Part shown: positions 1-8,796 of the stretch, one piece after another | Layout: every line of letters starts with the position of its first letter | Numbering within the stretch: position 1 is the stretch's first letter | From: Propionibacteriaceae bacterium | Lineage (GTDB): Bacteria; Actinomycetota; Actinomycetes; Propionibacteriales; Propionibacteriaceae | Length of the DNA stretch: 64,000 nucleotides | NCBI GenBank assembly: GCA_016717345.1 | Contig: JADKFR010000002.1 | Location: 372,001 to 436,000, forward strand | Direction of reading: 5' to 3' | The notes under the pieces: model-generated | Seen by the model: the letters and a program-made list of their open reading frames with translations, nothing else | What the model was told of the DNA's origin: nothing | Database searches by the model: none | Position numbers and translations under genes: made by a program

Positions 1-1
1 C

Positions 2-643
2 CTGCTGCCGCTCCTCACCCACGGTGACAGCGTGGGCCTGCCGGCGGTGCTCGGCCTGCATGACCTCCAGGCCTGGCGGAAGCTGTCCGACGCGCTGGGC
101 CACCCGGTGTTCGAGATCCCTCTGCCGCCTCCCGCCGTCCCCGGCCTGCGACTCAACGAGACGTTGCTGACGGCCGCCAGGACGGCCGGCGTCCGCTTGG
201 TCCAGGGCAACAGAGTCGTCTCCGCACGCGTCACCGAGGGCCGGGTGGCCGCGGTGACCGTCGCTCAGGCCGGTGCCGCCAGGGAATATCCAGCAGAAGC
301 GTTTGTCCTGGCCAGCGGCGGTTTCGAGAGTGGCGCGCTGGCGATGGATTCCTACGGGACTCTCACCGAGACCATCTTCGGGCTGCCCCTGGCCGGGCAG
401 GACGCCGGGGAGTTGGTGCATGGGGACTACTGGGGGGCCCAGCAGCCGTTGTTCGCCGTCGGCGTGGGCGTGGAGGCCTCGATGCGTCCGGTGGACGCCG
501 CCGGCGCGCCGGTGTACCCGAACCTGTACGCCGCCGGGGGAATCCTGGCCGGTGCCTACCGGTGGTCGGAGAAGTCCGGTGAGGGGATTGCGGTGGGCAG
601 TGCCGTGAAAGCCGCTGACGCGATCGTGAGGGAGTTGGCATGA
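2..643 (+). CDS. glpB: Anaerobic glycerol-3-phosphate dehydrogenase subunit B (3' part)
   Basis: The reading frame is open at the left edge, so the true start lies outside the window. About 213 residues of the C-terminal part are visible. GlpB is the flavin-containing subunit that, with GlpA and the membrane-anchoring GlpC, oxidises sn-glycerol-3-phosphate to dihydroxyacetone phosphate and passes electrons to the quinone pool. The late segment 'FVLASGGFESGAL' and the end 'YAAGGILAGAYRWSEKSGEG' match the FAD/NAD-binding closing part of this family. The stop codon overlaps the start of glpC (ATGA), which supports translational coupling in a glpABC operon; glpA would lie to the left. Confidence 0.88.
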   Translation: MLPLLTHGDSVGLPAVLGLHDLQAWRKLSDALGHPVFEIPLPPPAVPGLRLNETLLTAARTAGVRLVQGNRVVSARVTEGRVAAVTVAQAGAAREYPAEAFVLASGGFESGALAMDSYGTLTETIFGLPLAGQDAGELVHGDYWGAQQPLFAVGVGVEASMRPVDAAGAPVYPNLYAAGGILAGAYRWSEKSGEGIAVGSAVKAADAIVRELA

Positions 644-1872
644 CCAGTGACGGACTCGAGTTCGCGGGCCACCAGTTCGCCCGGGCCAGCCTCGACCATT
701 GCGTGAAGTGCACCATCTGTGAGACCGCGTGTCCGGTGGCAGCGGTCACCCCCCTGTTCACCGGCCCCAAGTTCGTGGGGCCGCAGGCGGAACGGTTCCG
801 CAACGGCGAGTCGGTGGACCACTCCCTCGACTACTGCTCCAGCTGCGGCACCTGCACCCTGGTGTGCCCCCAGGGCGTCCAGATCGCCGAGCTGAACTCG
901 CAGGCCCGGGCGGTGATGAAGTCCGACCACATGCCGGTGCGCGACCAGCTGATCTCGCGGACCACCTTGATGGGGATGGCGATGACGCCGGTTGCTCCGC
1001 TGGCCAATGCCGCGCTGCACGTCAAGCCGATCCGGACGGTGGTCGAGAAGGTCTTCGGGATCCATCGGGACGCCCCGATGCCGACGGCCCGGACCCAGAC
1101 CCTGCACGGCTGGCTGAAGAAGCGGCCGGCGCCCAAGAAGGCGCCGACCCGCGGCACGGTGGTGTTCTTCCACGGCTGCGCGGGTGGCTACTTCGAGGTC
1201 GAGACCTCCAAGAAGTCGATCGAGGTGCTCGAGCACCTCGGCTACCGGGTGATCGTGCCGAAGCAGGGGTGCTGCGGCCTGGCCCAGCAGTCCAACGGGT
1301 TGTTCGACGCCGCGACCGCTTCAGTGCTGCAGCTGTGCGACGACCTGCGCAGCGCGGGTAAGGGCCTCACGATCGTGTCGAGTTCCGGCTCCTGCACCGG
1401 GATGCTGAAGCACGAGGCCCACGAGATCATGGGCGTCACGGACGACCGCCTGAAGGATGTGGCGGTGCGAATCCGGGACATGATGGAGTTCCTCCGGGAC
1501 CTGCACGAGGCCGGGGAGCTGCCGACTGATTTCCGTCCGATCGAGATGACCGTCCCCTACCACGCACCCTGCCAGCTGAAGAGCCAGGGCATGGGGCAAC
1601 CGGCGGTCGAGGTGTTGCGGCTGATCCCTGGACTGACGGTGGTCGAGTCGGGCGCGACCTGCTGCGGCATCGCCGGCACCTACGGCCTCAAGAAGGAGAA
1701 GTACGAGATCGCGCAGGCCGTCGGCAAGCCGCTGTTCGACATGGTGAAAGCCACGAATCCCGATCTGGCACTGTGCGACACCGAAACCTGCCGCTGGCAG
1801 ATCGCCCAGTCCTCGGGAGTGCCGACCGAACACCCGATCTGGATGATCCACCGGGCCTACGGGCTGTCGTAG
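640..1872 (+). CDS. glpC: Anaerobic glycerol-3-phosphate dehydrogenase subunit C
   Basis: This 410-residue iron-sulfur subunit transfers electrons from GlpAB to menaquinone at the membrane. Two 4Fe-4S ferredoxin clusters are visible near the N-terminus: Cys21/24/27/31 followed by Pro, and Cys66/69/72/76 followed by Pro. Two CCG domains follow, with 'GCCGLAQQ' near residue 210 and 'TCCGIAGTYG' near residue 345, each preceded by its partner Gly-Cys or Pro-Cys motif. Length and domain order agree with the family. The start overlaps the glpB stop by 4 bp. The 3' end overlaps the convergent yaaA gene by 16 bp. Confidence 0.92.
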   Translation: MTSDGLEFAGHQFARASLDHCVKCTICETACPVAAVTPLFTGPKFVGPQAERFRNGESVDHSLDYCSSCGTCTLVCPQGVQIAELNSQARAVMKSDHMPVRDQLISRTTLMGMAMTPVAPLANAALHVKPIRTVVEKVFGIHRDAPMPTARTQTLHGWLKKRPAPKKAPTRGTVVFFHGCAGGYFEVETSKKSIEVLEHLGYRVIVPKQGCCGLAQQSNGLFDAATASVLQLCDDLRSAGKGLTIVSSSGSCTGMLKHEAHEIMGVTDDRLKDVAVRIRDMMEFLRDLHEAGELPTDFRPIEMTVPYHAPCQLKSQGMGQPAVEVLRLIPGLTVVESGATCCGIAGTYGLKKEKYEIAQAVGKPLFDMVKATNPDLALCDTETCRWQIAQSSGVPTEHPIWMIHRAYGLS

Positions 1873-2663
1873 CCGACGCGATCGTTGAAGGACCGGACGA
1901 AGACCGGGGTGTCAGGGCTGGAGGCGGCCTTGTCGTAGCGGTAGCCCGCGCCCTCGAACTGCCGCAGGGCACCCGGCGTCCGCACCCGGTTGAGGACGAG
2001 CCAGGCGGCGAGTTCGCCCCGCGCCCGCTTGGCGTAGAACGAGACGACGCTGCGCCGTCCGCGGGGGTCGGTGTCCTCGAAGCGGGGAGAGATCACCCGC
2101 GCGCCCCATTCCGAGGGCTGGACCGCCCCGAAGTACTCCGCCGAGGCGAGGTTCACCACGACCTCGGCGCCCGGTGAGGCCGTGAGGTCGTCGCGCACCA
2201 TCGCCGTGATGGTGGGACCCCACCAGTCGTAGAGCCGGGGCCCGCGCTCGGTCGCCAGCCGCGTCCCCATCTCCAGGCGGTAGGGCTGCATCAGATCCAG
2301 CGGCCGCAGCACCCCGTACAGGCCGGACAGGATCCGGACGGTCTTCTGGGCCTCGGTGAAGTCCCGTTCGCCGAACCGGTCCCGGACAGCCAGCCCGCGG
2401 TAGACGTCCCCGTCGAACGCCAAGACCGCCGGCCGGGCGTTGCGGGGCGTGAACGGCAGGCTGAACTGCGCCCAGCGCAGCGCGTTCAGGGCCGACAGTT
2501 CGTCCGAAATGCCCGCCAGCGCGGCGAGGTCCGCGACGGACTTGCCGCGCATCACCTCGACCAGGGCGGCCGCCTCGTCCAGCAGCCTCGGCTGGGAGTA
2601 CTTGCGGGTGGGCAGCCGTGACTCGTAGTCGAGCGACTTGGCCGGTGACAGCAGGGTGAGCAC
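1857..2663 (-). CDS. yaaA: YaaA family peroxide stress response protein
   Basis: The 268-residue product starts 'MLTLLSPAKSLDYES', the diagnostic opening of the YaaA (DUF328) family. In E. coli YaaA lowers intracellular free iron during hydrogen peroxide stress, and a DNA-binding fold has been described for the family. Other conserved blocks are 'RPAVLAFDGDVYRGL' near residue 78 and 'RILSGLYGVLRPLDLMQPYRLEMG' near residue 108 (seen in two halves). The gene is convergent with glpC and overlaps its 3' end. Length is normal for the family (about 250-260). Confidence 0.9.
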   Translation of the reverse strand: MLTLLSPAKSLDYESRLPTRKYSQPRLLDEAAALVEVMRGKSVADLAALAGISDELSALNALRWAQFSLPFTPRNARPAVLAFDGDVYRGLAVRDRFGERDFTEAQKTVRILSGLYGVLRPLDLMQPYRLEMGTRLATERGPRLYDWWGPTITAMVRDDLTASPGAEVVVNLASAEYFGAVQPSEWGARVISPRFEDTDPRGRRSVVSFYAKRARGELAAWLVLNRVRTPGALRQFEGAGYRYDKAASSPDTPVFVRSFNDRVGYDSP

Positions 2664-2707
2664 GAGGCGAGGCTAGCCGGTGGAGGTGTCGGGCGTGAGC
2701 CCGTGGC

Positions 2708-3343
2708 TCAGCTGTCGGCCAGCGCCAGCGCCGAGGGCGCCGTGGGAATCCCCTTCGGCAACCACGGCGCCGGCTCCGGGTCGGCGAACCGCCGTTGCAC
2801 GGGGAGCGTGCCCGACCAGACCGCCCGGATCTCGGACGGCTCCATCGCCCCGACCGCGCGGACCTTGGCCGTCCAGGATCCGTCGATGATCGGCAACTCC
2901 AAGGAGATCGCCTCGGCCAACTCCTTGCCGGTCAGCGGCGGCACCTCGGCAGCGCGGCCGGGCACGCGCACTTCGCACAGTCGCAGCAGCGCCGCGGCAT
3001 GCTCGTCCCCGCTCAGGCGGCGGCAGGTTCCCCGAACGACCGCCGAGCGATAGTCCCCCGACGTGTTGGTCAGGGTCTGCCCGAGCACCACCGAATCCAT
3101 CGCGGCTACGCAGAACGCCACCGGGGCACCGCCCGCCAGGTGGCGGAGCAACCCGGCGCCGGTCGAGCCGTGGAAGATCAGCCGATCACCGTCGCGGGCG
3201 AAGAAGACGGGTACCACCCAGGGCTCGCCGTCGCGGACGGACGACAACGTCCCGACCCACTCGGCGTCGAGGATGCCGTCCAGCACGCTGCGATCGGTGA
3301 CGGCCCGTTCGGCGTGGCGCCTGATCTGTTCCATGCCGTCCAT
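2708..3343 (-). CDS. Pyridoxamine 5'-phosphate oxidase-like FMN-binding family protein
   Basis: This is a 211-residue protein with the split beta-barrel pattern of the PNPOx-like/Nim superfamily. Residues 28-60 contain 'WVGTLSSVRDGEPWVVPVFF' followed by a Gly-Ser-containing strand, and residues 95-110 have 'SGDYRSAVVRGTCRRL', matching the FMN-phosphate contact region of NimA-type proteins. The specific substrate cannot be read from the sequence. The start ATG at 3343 has a weak purine-rich stretch upstream; a second ATG lies three codons inside. A tandem-repeat region lies immediately upstream and could affect its expression. Confidence 0.75.
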   Translation of the reverse strand: MDGMEQIRRHAERAVTDRSVLDGILDAEWVGTLSSVRDGEPWVVPVFFARDGDRLIFHGSTGAGLLRHLAGGAPVAFCVAAMDSVVLGQTLTNTSGDYRSAVVRGTCRRLSGDEHAAALLRLCEVRVPGRAAEVPPLTGKELAEAISLELPIIDGSWTAKVRAVGAMEPSEIRAVWSGTLPVQRRFADPEPAPWLPKGIPTAPSALALADS

Positions 3344-3955
3344 CTTCCACGGCGGCGGCCGGCTCTGCCAGTTCGGGCGTCAGCCCGGCGTCCCCGCGTC
3401 GAGTTCCGCCCTCCCGCTGACCCTGCGCCCCAAAGCCCCTCACCCACCGACCCTGCGCCCCAAAGGTGACCCTGCGCCCCCAAGCCCCTCACCCACCGAC
3501 CCTGCGCCCCAAAGGTGACCCTGCGCCCCCCAGCCCCTCACCCACCGACCCTGCGCCCCAAGCCCCTCACCCACCGACCCTGCGCCCCAAAGGTGACCCT
3601 GCGCCCTCTATAGCAAGCGCAAAGTCGGGTACGGGGCGCAGAGTCCCAGGTGCCGGGCGCAAGGGTGAGAGGCGGGGCGCAGAGTCCCAGCTGCCGGGCG
3701 CAAGGTGAGAGACGAGGCGCAGAGTCCCCCGCCGCGTGACCAGCCCGACGTCCCCCGCCGAGTAGGCACCTCGGACGCAGAGTCCCCCGCCGCGTGACCA
3801 ACCCGACGTCCCCCGCCGAGTAGGCACCTCGGACGCAGAGTCGCCCACTCAGCAGGGGCAGGCGCGTCTCGCGGCAAGCTCTCTTCCCCCCGGCGAGCTC
3901 AGCCACCGGCACCGGCGAGTTGCGTGGGCGATCGGCGTCCCCGCGTCGAGCCCCA
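3344..3955. other. Intergenic region, repeats only
   Basis: This stretch of about 610 bp lies between the start of the FMN-type gene and the 3' end of the dehydrogenase gene. Apart from the repeat array I see no gene. The last 100 bp before the dehydrogenase stop carry no recognised motif. Confidence 0.7.
3419..3850. repeat. Tandem GC-rich intergenic repeat array (GACCCTGCGCCCC family)
   Basis: Positions 3419-3600 hold eight head-to-tail units that each begin GACCCTGCGCCC and alternate between a long form of about 30 bp (ending in a CCCCTCACCCACC tract) and a short 19-bp form. From 3605 the motif switches to its inverted form, GGGGCGCAGAGTC. Two exact-length 58-bp direct repeats follow at 3719-3776 and 3777-3834, differing by one base, and a third truncated copy starts at 3835. 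The plus-oriented and inverted halves could pair into long hairpins. No convincing protein is encoded; the open frames through it are repeats of low-complexity residues. The same core recurs at 7.2-7.7 kb. Confidence 0.85.
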
Positions 3956-4872
3956 TCACGGCTCGATGGCCAGGCCGGTCTCTCGTTGGGAGACCTCCCA
4001 GAGGGTGCGGATCGCCTCCTGGTTGCGGCGACGGAGAACCCGAAGCCGGACGGCCGGACCGAACGTCACGAAACGCGGCCCGAAGAACTCACCGCCGCGG
4101 GCCGAGGGATCCGTCGCAGCCCGCAACTGCGGCAAGGCCGCCCGTGCCGGGCTCATGCCGACTGTGCGCGCGTACCACGCCCAGAACCGAGCCTGACCGC
4201 CAGCACCCCCGAGCCGGACGGTGGTGGGCTGCAGTTCGGTGTGCGCCATCCCCGGGTGCGCGAGCAGGCTGGACGCAGCCGCCCCCGCCCGCACGAAGGC
4301 ATCCTGGAGGCCGAGCCCGAAGTGGTAGTTGGCCAGCTTGGCTTGGCCGTAGGCCCGCCACGGGTCATAGCTGCCGTTCAGGTGCGGGTTGGCCGGGTCG
4401 AGTGGACGTCCCATCAGGCGCGCGAAGCTGGTGACCGTCACCACCCGGGCCGCCGGCGCCGCCAACAATGCCGGCAGCAGGTGTGCCGTGAGCGCCCAGT
4501 GCCCGAGGTGGTCGACGCCCAGCTGCGTCTCGAAGCCGTCTGCGGTGCGTCCCTCAGGCGTCCCCATCACCCCGGCGTTGTTCACCAGCACGTCGACGCG
4601 GGGAACCTCCGCCAGGATCGCCGCAGCGGCCTCCCCACCGACGCCAGGCTCCCCAGGTCGAGCGGGACGGTGGACAGGCGGGCATCCGGCGTCGTTCGGG
4701 TGATCTGCTCGACGGCACGGGCGGTCTTGGCCTGGTCGCGGGCGGCCAGCACGACGTGGGCCCCCCTGGCGGCGAGCACGCCCGCGGTCTGGAGCCCGAG
4801 TCCGCCGTTCGCTCCCGTCACCACCACTACGCACCCGGTCAGGTCGGGAATGTCAGCCACAGCGAACGCCAC
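3956..4872 (-). CDS. Short-chain dehydrogenase/reductase, split by an apparent -1 frameshift
   Basis: The N-terminal frame starts at the GTG at 4872 (GGAG 5 nt upstream) and gives 'VVVVTGANGGLGLQTAGVLA', the TGxxxGxG cofactor motif. The C-terminal frame carries 'VDVLVNNAGVMG' and the catalytic 'YGQAKLANYHFGLG' (YxxxK). The two frames meet near 4635-4645 at a GTGGGGAG run, where one extra G would restore 'SVGEAAAAILAEVP'. The joined protein would be about 305 residues, similar to retinol dehydrogenase/oxidoreductase-type SDRs. Substrate is unknown. Because essential gyrA in this window is split in the same way, a base-calling error is as likely as a true pseudogene. Confidence 0.8.
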
Positions 4873-5045
4873 AGAACTCCTTCGTCCCCGCCATTGTGGC
4901 GCAACTCGACGCCTGGGAGCCGCCGTTGTCGACCCGACGTATCACTCTGCGCCACCAGCTCTGCCGGCGGATCCTGCTTCCCACCTGCTCTGGCCTGCGC
5001 TTCGGACGTGGTGGAGACCGCCAGCACCTTGGAGGGGCGTCCTTC

Positions 5046-6494
5046 TCAGGTAGCGTTGCCCCCAGGCGAGAAGGCGGAGTCGTCCACCGCGCCTGGTGGC
5101 ATCCGGAGTCCGGCGAGCAAGGTGAGCGCCGCAGCGACGGCGACGGCACGGAAGACCCACGTGGAGGCGTCCACGATGGTGGCGTAGTCGTGCTCTCCCT
5201 GCCCGGCAACGATCAGGTGGTTCGCGATCGCGCCGAGGACGGCCACTCCGACGGCGCTGCCTGCCGAGCGGGCGAACACATTGATGCCGGTCACCACGCC
5301 CCGCTCACTCCACTCCACGGACGCCTGCGCGGCGATCAGCGACGGCGCTGCCGTCCACCCCAGACCGAATCCGATGACGAAGGCCACCGCGCCCACCGCC
5401 ACCACGTTTGGCGTCGGTCCGATCAACGCCAACGCGAGTGCGCCGGCGAGCGCGATCGACGAGCCCACCAGCACCGTCGTCCGGAAACCATGGCGCAGGT
5501 AGACCCGTCCGGCGGTCGAGGCGGCCAGCGGCCAGCCGAGGGTCAGGGCGGAGACCGCCGCACCGGCGACCAGCGGCGCGGCCCCCAGGGCGTTCTGCAG
5601 GTACGGCGGGACGAAGCTCGTGATGCCGATGAGCAGGGCGCCCACGCCCAGGGACACCAGCGTCGTCGACCGGATCAATGGCCTTCCCAGCAGGCTGAGG
5701 TCAAGGATCGGCTCCGCGGCTCGCCGCTCCACCGCCACGAACACGGTCAGGGCGACGGCGCCGACTGCGAAGCTGGCCAGACTCGGCCACGACGCCCAGG
5801 CCCACGCGTTGCCGCCCTCGAGCAGGCCGAGGATGAGCGCGGTAAGCCCCACGGTCAGCAACGCCGCGCCCGCCACGTCGATCCGGTGCCGGCGGGACTG
5901 GACGGTCTCGTGGAAGGACCTGGCCAGGGCCCACGCCGCGATCAGACAGAGCGGAATGTTGACGAAGAAGATCCAGCGCCACGACACGAACTGGGAGAAC
6001 ACGCCCCCCAAGGCAGGACCGACCACGGACGCCACCGCCCACACGCTGGCGAGGTAGCCCTGGACCAACGCCCGCTCCTCGACGGTGTAAAGATCGCCGA
6101 TGATCGTCATCGCCATCGGGGCCGCGGCACCCGCACCGAGGCCCTGAACAACCCGGAACACGATCAACGCGGTCATGTTCCAGGCCACCCCCGCCAGGAT
6201 CGAGCCGAGCAGGAACAGCCCGATACCCGTCAGCACGACGGGCTTACGCCCGATCGTGTCCGCCAGCTTGGAGTAGATCGGCACCGACACCGCCTGAGCG
6301 AGGAGGTACACCGAGAACAACCAGGGGAACTGGTCGAACTCGCCGAGTTCCGCCACGACCGAGGGGACGGCCGTGGCCAGGATGGTCGCATCGATCGCGA
6401 TCAGCCCGGTCGTCAGCATCAGCGCAGCCAGCACCGGCCCTCGTTCGGAGCCGAACCCGACCGTGGCGTGCCCGATGCCCTCGCCTGTGTCCAC
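5046..6494 (-). CDS. MFS drug efflux transporter, DHA2 (EmrB/QacA) family
   Basis: This integral membrane protein is predicted to have 14 transmembrane helices and export drugs in exchange for protons. Motif A, 'KLADTIGRKPVV', sits in the loop after TM2; 'RVVQGLGAGAAAPMAMTIIGD' (read as two parts) matches TM4 and the DHA2 motif C region is present in TM5. I place the start at the GTG at 6494 (about 482 residues), because the longer in-frame extension up to 6650 is antisense to the oxidoreductase remnant and low in hydrophobicity. The N-terminus after this start leads directly into TM1 ('VLAALMLTTGLIAIDATIL'). Substrate cannot be deduced. Confidence 0.85.
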   Translation of the reverse strand: MDTGEGIGHATVGFGSERGPVLAALMLTTGLIAIDATILATAVPSVVAELGEFDQFPWLFSVYLLAQAVSVPIYSKLADTIGRKPVVLTGIGLFLLGSILAGVAWNMTALIVFRVVQGLGAGAAAPMAMTIIGDLYTVEERALVQGYLASVWAVASVVGPALGGVFSQFVSWRWIFFVNIPLCLIAAWALARSFHETVQSRRHRIDVAGAALLTVGLTALILGLLEGGNAWAWASWPSLASFAVGAVALTVFVAVERRAAEPILDLSLLGRPLIRSTTLVSLGVGALLIGITSFVPPYLQNALGAAPLVAGAAVSALTLGWPLAASTAGRVYLRHGFRTTVLVGSSIALAGALALALIGPTPNVVAVGAVAFVIGFGLGWTAAPSLIAAQASVEWSERGVVTGINVFARSAGSAVGVAVLGAIANHLIVAGQGEHDYATIVDASTWVFRAVAVAAALTLLAGLRMPPGAVDDSAFSPGGNAT

Positions 6495-6550
6495 GCCGCA
6501 GCAACCCCGGCTCCCGGGGCGGGTATTCCCGGAGCCCTCGGGGCCTGGGT

Positions 6551-7147
6551 GGGGCGGGGGCCGGACATCCTCGCCGGCAACTGGGACAAGGTCGTTCTCG
6601 CGATCGGCGCCCACCACACGTGCCGCCCACCACACGATGCCGCCCACCACACGATGCCGCCCATCCCCGGAATTGACAGCCCCAAGGTCGTCTCAGCGAC
6701 CGCGCTGCTGACCGGCCGGGCCCGTCACGGTCGCCGAGTGGTCGTCATCGGCGCCGGCCTCGTGGGATGCGAGACCGCAGCCATGTGCGCGCAGACCGCC
6801 GAGAAGGTGACCGTCCTGGAAAGCCTGCCCAAGATCCTGATGAGTGTCGACCACTGCCGCAACAACGAACAGGCGCTGGACCAACTCCTCCAGGACTGTG
6901 GCATCGAGTTCATCACCGACGCCAAGGTCACGAACCTCGGGGAGGACGGGGTGAGCTACGAGCAGCAGGGCGAGCACCACGAGATTCCGGCCGACACCCA
7001 CGTCATCGCAGCCGGGTACACCCCGAACGACGAGCTCTACGCCCAACTGATCCTCCAGGTCGACGTCTCGATGATCGGGGACGCCGCGAAACCCGACAGC
7101 ATCCTGACGGCCGTGCCCAAGGCTTCCACCTGGCTCGCAGCCTGTAG
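6551..7147 (+). pseudogene. C-terminal remnant of an NAD(P)/FAD-dependent oxidoreductase (old-yellow-enzyme/2-enoate reductase type)
   Basis: The frame shows 'KVVLAIGA', then 'PPIPGIDSPKVVSATALLTG', the Rossmann motif 'VVVIGAGLVGCETAAM', and 'VSMIGDAAKPDSILTAV'. This is the NADH-binding and C-terminal FAD part of NADH:flavin oxidoreductases. The normal ending appears only after a one-base shift near 7116 (AAGGCTTCC), giving 'GFHLARSL' and a TAG stop at 7147. The N-terminal TIM barrel and iron-sulfur site are missing; the divergent efflux gene begins where they should be. A 17-bp unit repeated about three times (6610-6665) disrupts the segment before 'PPIPGID'. I judge it nonfunctional. Confidence 0.75.
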
Positions 7148-7157
7148 GAGCGCGCAC

Positions 7158-7395
7158 ACTCCCGTCCACCCCGAAGCGGTCAACGCCCCCGGCCACTCCG
7201 ACTTTGCGCCCCGTCGGTGACCTTGCGCCCTCCATAGCAGGCGCAGAGTCAGGGACGGGGCGCAAGGTCGCGAAGACGGGGCGCAAGGTCGCGAAGACGG
7301 GGCGCAGAGTCGACGACGCGGCCCAGAGTCCAGGCCCCCGGACGGACGGAACGCCTCCCCCGCCGGCTCGACCCGCTTCAGGGTGCGGCAATAGT
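7158..7395. repeat. Long direct repeat, copy 1, carrying GGGGCGCAAGGTC/AGAGTC units
   Basis: About 240 bp that is repeated with few changes at 7458-7738. It contains ACTTTGCGCCCCGTC, GACCTTGCGCCCTCC, and then several head-to-tail units of GACGGGGCGCAAGGTCGCGAA type at 7255-7310, the last reading GGGGCGCAGAGTC. The core is the inverted form of the motif in the array at 3419-3850. No gene is visible. Confidence 0.85.
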
Positions 7396-7457
7396 CAGGC
7401 GAGGAATGTCGCACGGCGGCAAGGGCTCACGCCCGCGTCCATTCCGAAGCAGCTAGA

Positions 7458-7738
7458 ACTCCCGTCCATTCCGAAGCGGTCAAAGCTCCCAGCCACTCCC
7501 ACTCTGCGCCCCGTCGGTAACCTTGCGCCCTCCATAGCAGGCGCAGAGTCAGGGACGGGGCGCAAGGTCGCGAAGACGGGGCGCAAGGTCGCGAAGACGG
7601 GGCGCAGAGTCAGGGACGGGGCGCAAGGTCGCGAAGACGGGGCGCAGAGTCGACGACGGGGCGCAGAGTCCAGGCCCCCGGACGGACGGAACACATCCCC
7701 CGCCGGCTCGACCCGATTCTGGGTGCCGCAATAGAGTC
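7458..7738. repeat. Long direct repeat, copy 2, with extra internal units
   Basis: This second copy of the 7158-7395 block shares its left end (actcccgtccattccgaagc type), internal GGGGCGCAAGGTC units and right end (the ccggacggacggaac segment through the gggtgc(c/g)gcaata segment). It differs mainly by an expansion near 7610-7660, where extra GGGGCGCA units are inserted. This shows that unit number changes within the family. It ends about 40 bp before the trxB start and could therefore overlap the trxB promoter. Confidence 0.85.
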
Positions 7739-7781
7739 GGGGGTATCCATTACCCGAGCACCAACGCGAGCACGAGGAACC

Positions 7782-8720
7782 ATGTCTGAAATTCGTGAGG
7801 TCATCATCATCGGTTCCGGCCCGTCCGGCTACACCGCCGCGGTCTACACCGCCCGCGCCTCCTTGAAGCCGTTGCTGTTCGAGGGTGCGGTGACTGCCGG
7901 GGGCGCGCTGATGAACACCACCGAAGTCGAGAACTACCCCGGGTTCGCCGAGGGGATCATGGGTCCCGACCTGATGCTCGCCATGCGTGCCCAGGCGGAA
8001 CGGTTCGGTGCCGAGATCATCACCGACGACATCACCGCGGTCGACCTGACCGGCCCGGTCAAGGTGGTCACCGACTCCGAGGGCAACACCTACCAGGCCA
8101 AAGCGGTGATTCTCGCGATGGGGTCGGGGTACCGCAAGCTGGGCCTGCCCGACGAGGAACGGCTGTCGGGTCGTGGCGTCTCCTGGTGCGCCACCTGCGA
8201 CGGCTTCTTCTTCAGGGACAAGGACGTGGCGGTGGTCGGCGGCGGCGATTCGGCCCTCGAGGAGGCCACTTTCTTGTCCCGGTTCGCGCGCACGGTGACG
8301 ATCGTCCACCGCCGGGACGCGCTGCGCGGCTCCAAGATCATGATCGCCCGGGCCGAGGCGGACCCCAAGATCCACTTCGCCTGGAATTCGGTGGTGACCA
8401 GCATGAACGGTGAGAATGCGCTCGCGTCGCTGACCCTGGCCGACACGGTCACCGGCGACACCCGCGAGCTCGCCGTGCAGGGTGCCTTCATCGCCGTCGG
8501 CCACGATCCGCGCTCGGAGATCGTTCGTGGCCAGGTCGAGCTCGACGCCGCGAACTACGTTGTGGTGGACGCCCCGAGCACCCGCACCAACCTGCCCGGC
8601 GTGTTCGCCGCCGGCGACCTGGTGGACCACTCCTACCGGCAGGCCGTCACCGCTGCTGGGACGGGGTGCGCCGCGGCGCTGGACGCCGAGCGGTATCTCG
8701 CAGCCCTGGCTGACGCCTGA
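7782..8720 (+). CDS. trxB: Thioredoxin reductase
   Basis: The 312-residue FAD enzyme uses NADPH to reduce thioredoxin in the cytoplasm. Visible features are the N-terminal FAD motif 'GSGPSGYTAA' (from residue 11), the redox-active Cys136-Ala-Thr-Cys139 followed by Asp-Gly, the NADPH motif 'VAVVGGGDSALEEA', and the C-terminal 'VFAAGDLVDHSYRQAVTAAG'. The ATG at 7782 follows an AGGA element 5 nt upstream. trxA follows after 76 bp on the same strand, so the pair probably forms one unit supplying reducing power. Confidence 0.96.
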   Translation: MSEIREVIIIGSGPSGYTAAVYTARASLKPLLFEGAVTAGGALMNTTEVENYPGFAEGIMGPDLMLAMRAQAERFGAEIITDDITAVDLTGPVKVVTDSEGNTYQAKAVILAMGSGYRKLGLPDEERLSGRGVSWCATCDGFFFRDKDVAVVGGGDSALEEATFLSRFARTVTIVHRRDALRGSKIMIARAEADPKIHFAWNSVVTSMNGENALASLTLADTVTGDTRELAVQGAFIAVGHDPRSEIVRGQVELDAANYVVVDAPSTRTNLPGVFAAGDLVDHSYRQAVTAAGTGCAAALDAERYLAALADA

Positions 8721-8796
8721 GGCGCCGGCCGTCACGGAAGTGTCAGCCTGAGCCCGTAGGCTCGTCCCACTCATCCACGAAACCGAGGAGGCAACC

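Noticed and set aside
3419..3850. CRISPR array
   Set aside because: The repeats are tandem without unique spacers, the unit lengths alternate between 19, 30 and 58 bp, and no cas gene is in the window.
4896..6550. Long plus-strand open frame opposite the efflux gene
   Set aside because: It is antisense to a clear membrane protein gene and is made of Arg/Gly/Asp/His-rich low-complexity sequence typical of GC-rich shadow frames. Only its last third (from about 6551) matches a real family.
7158..7738. Small proteins encoded by the repeat block
   Set aside because: Open frames exist in several phases simply because the units lack stops. The translations are repetitive and have no start signals.
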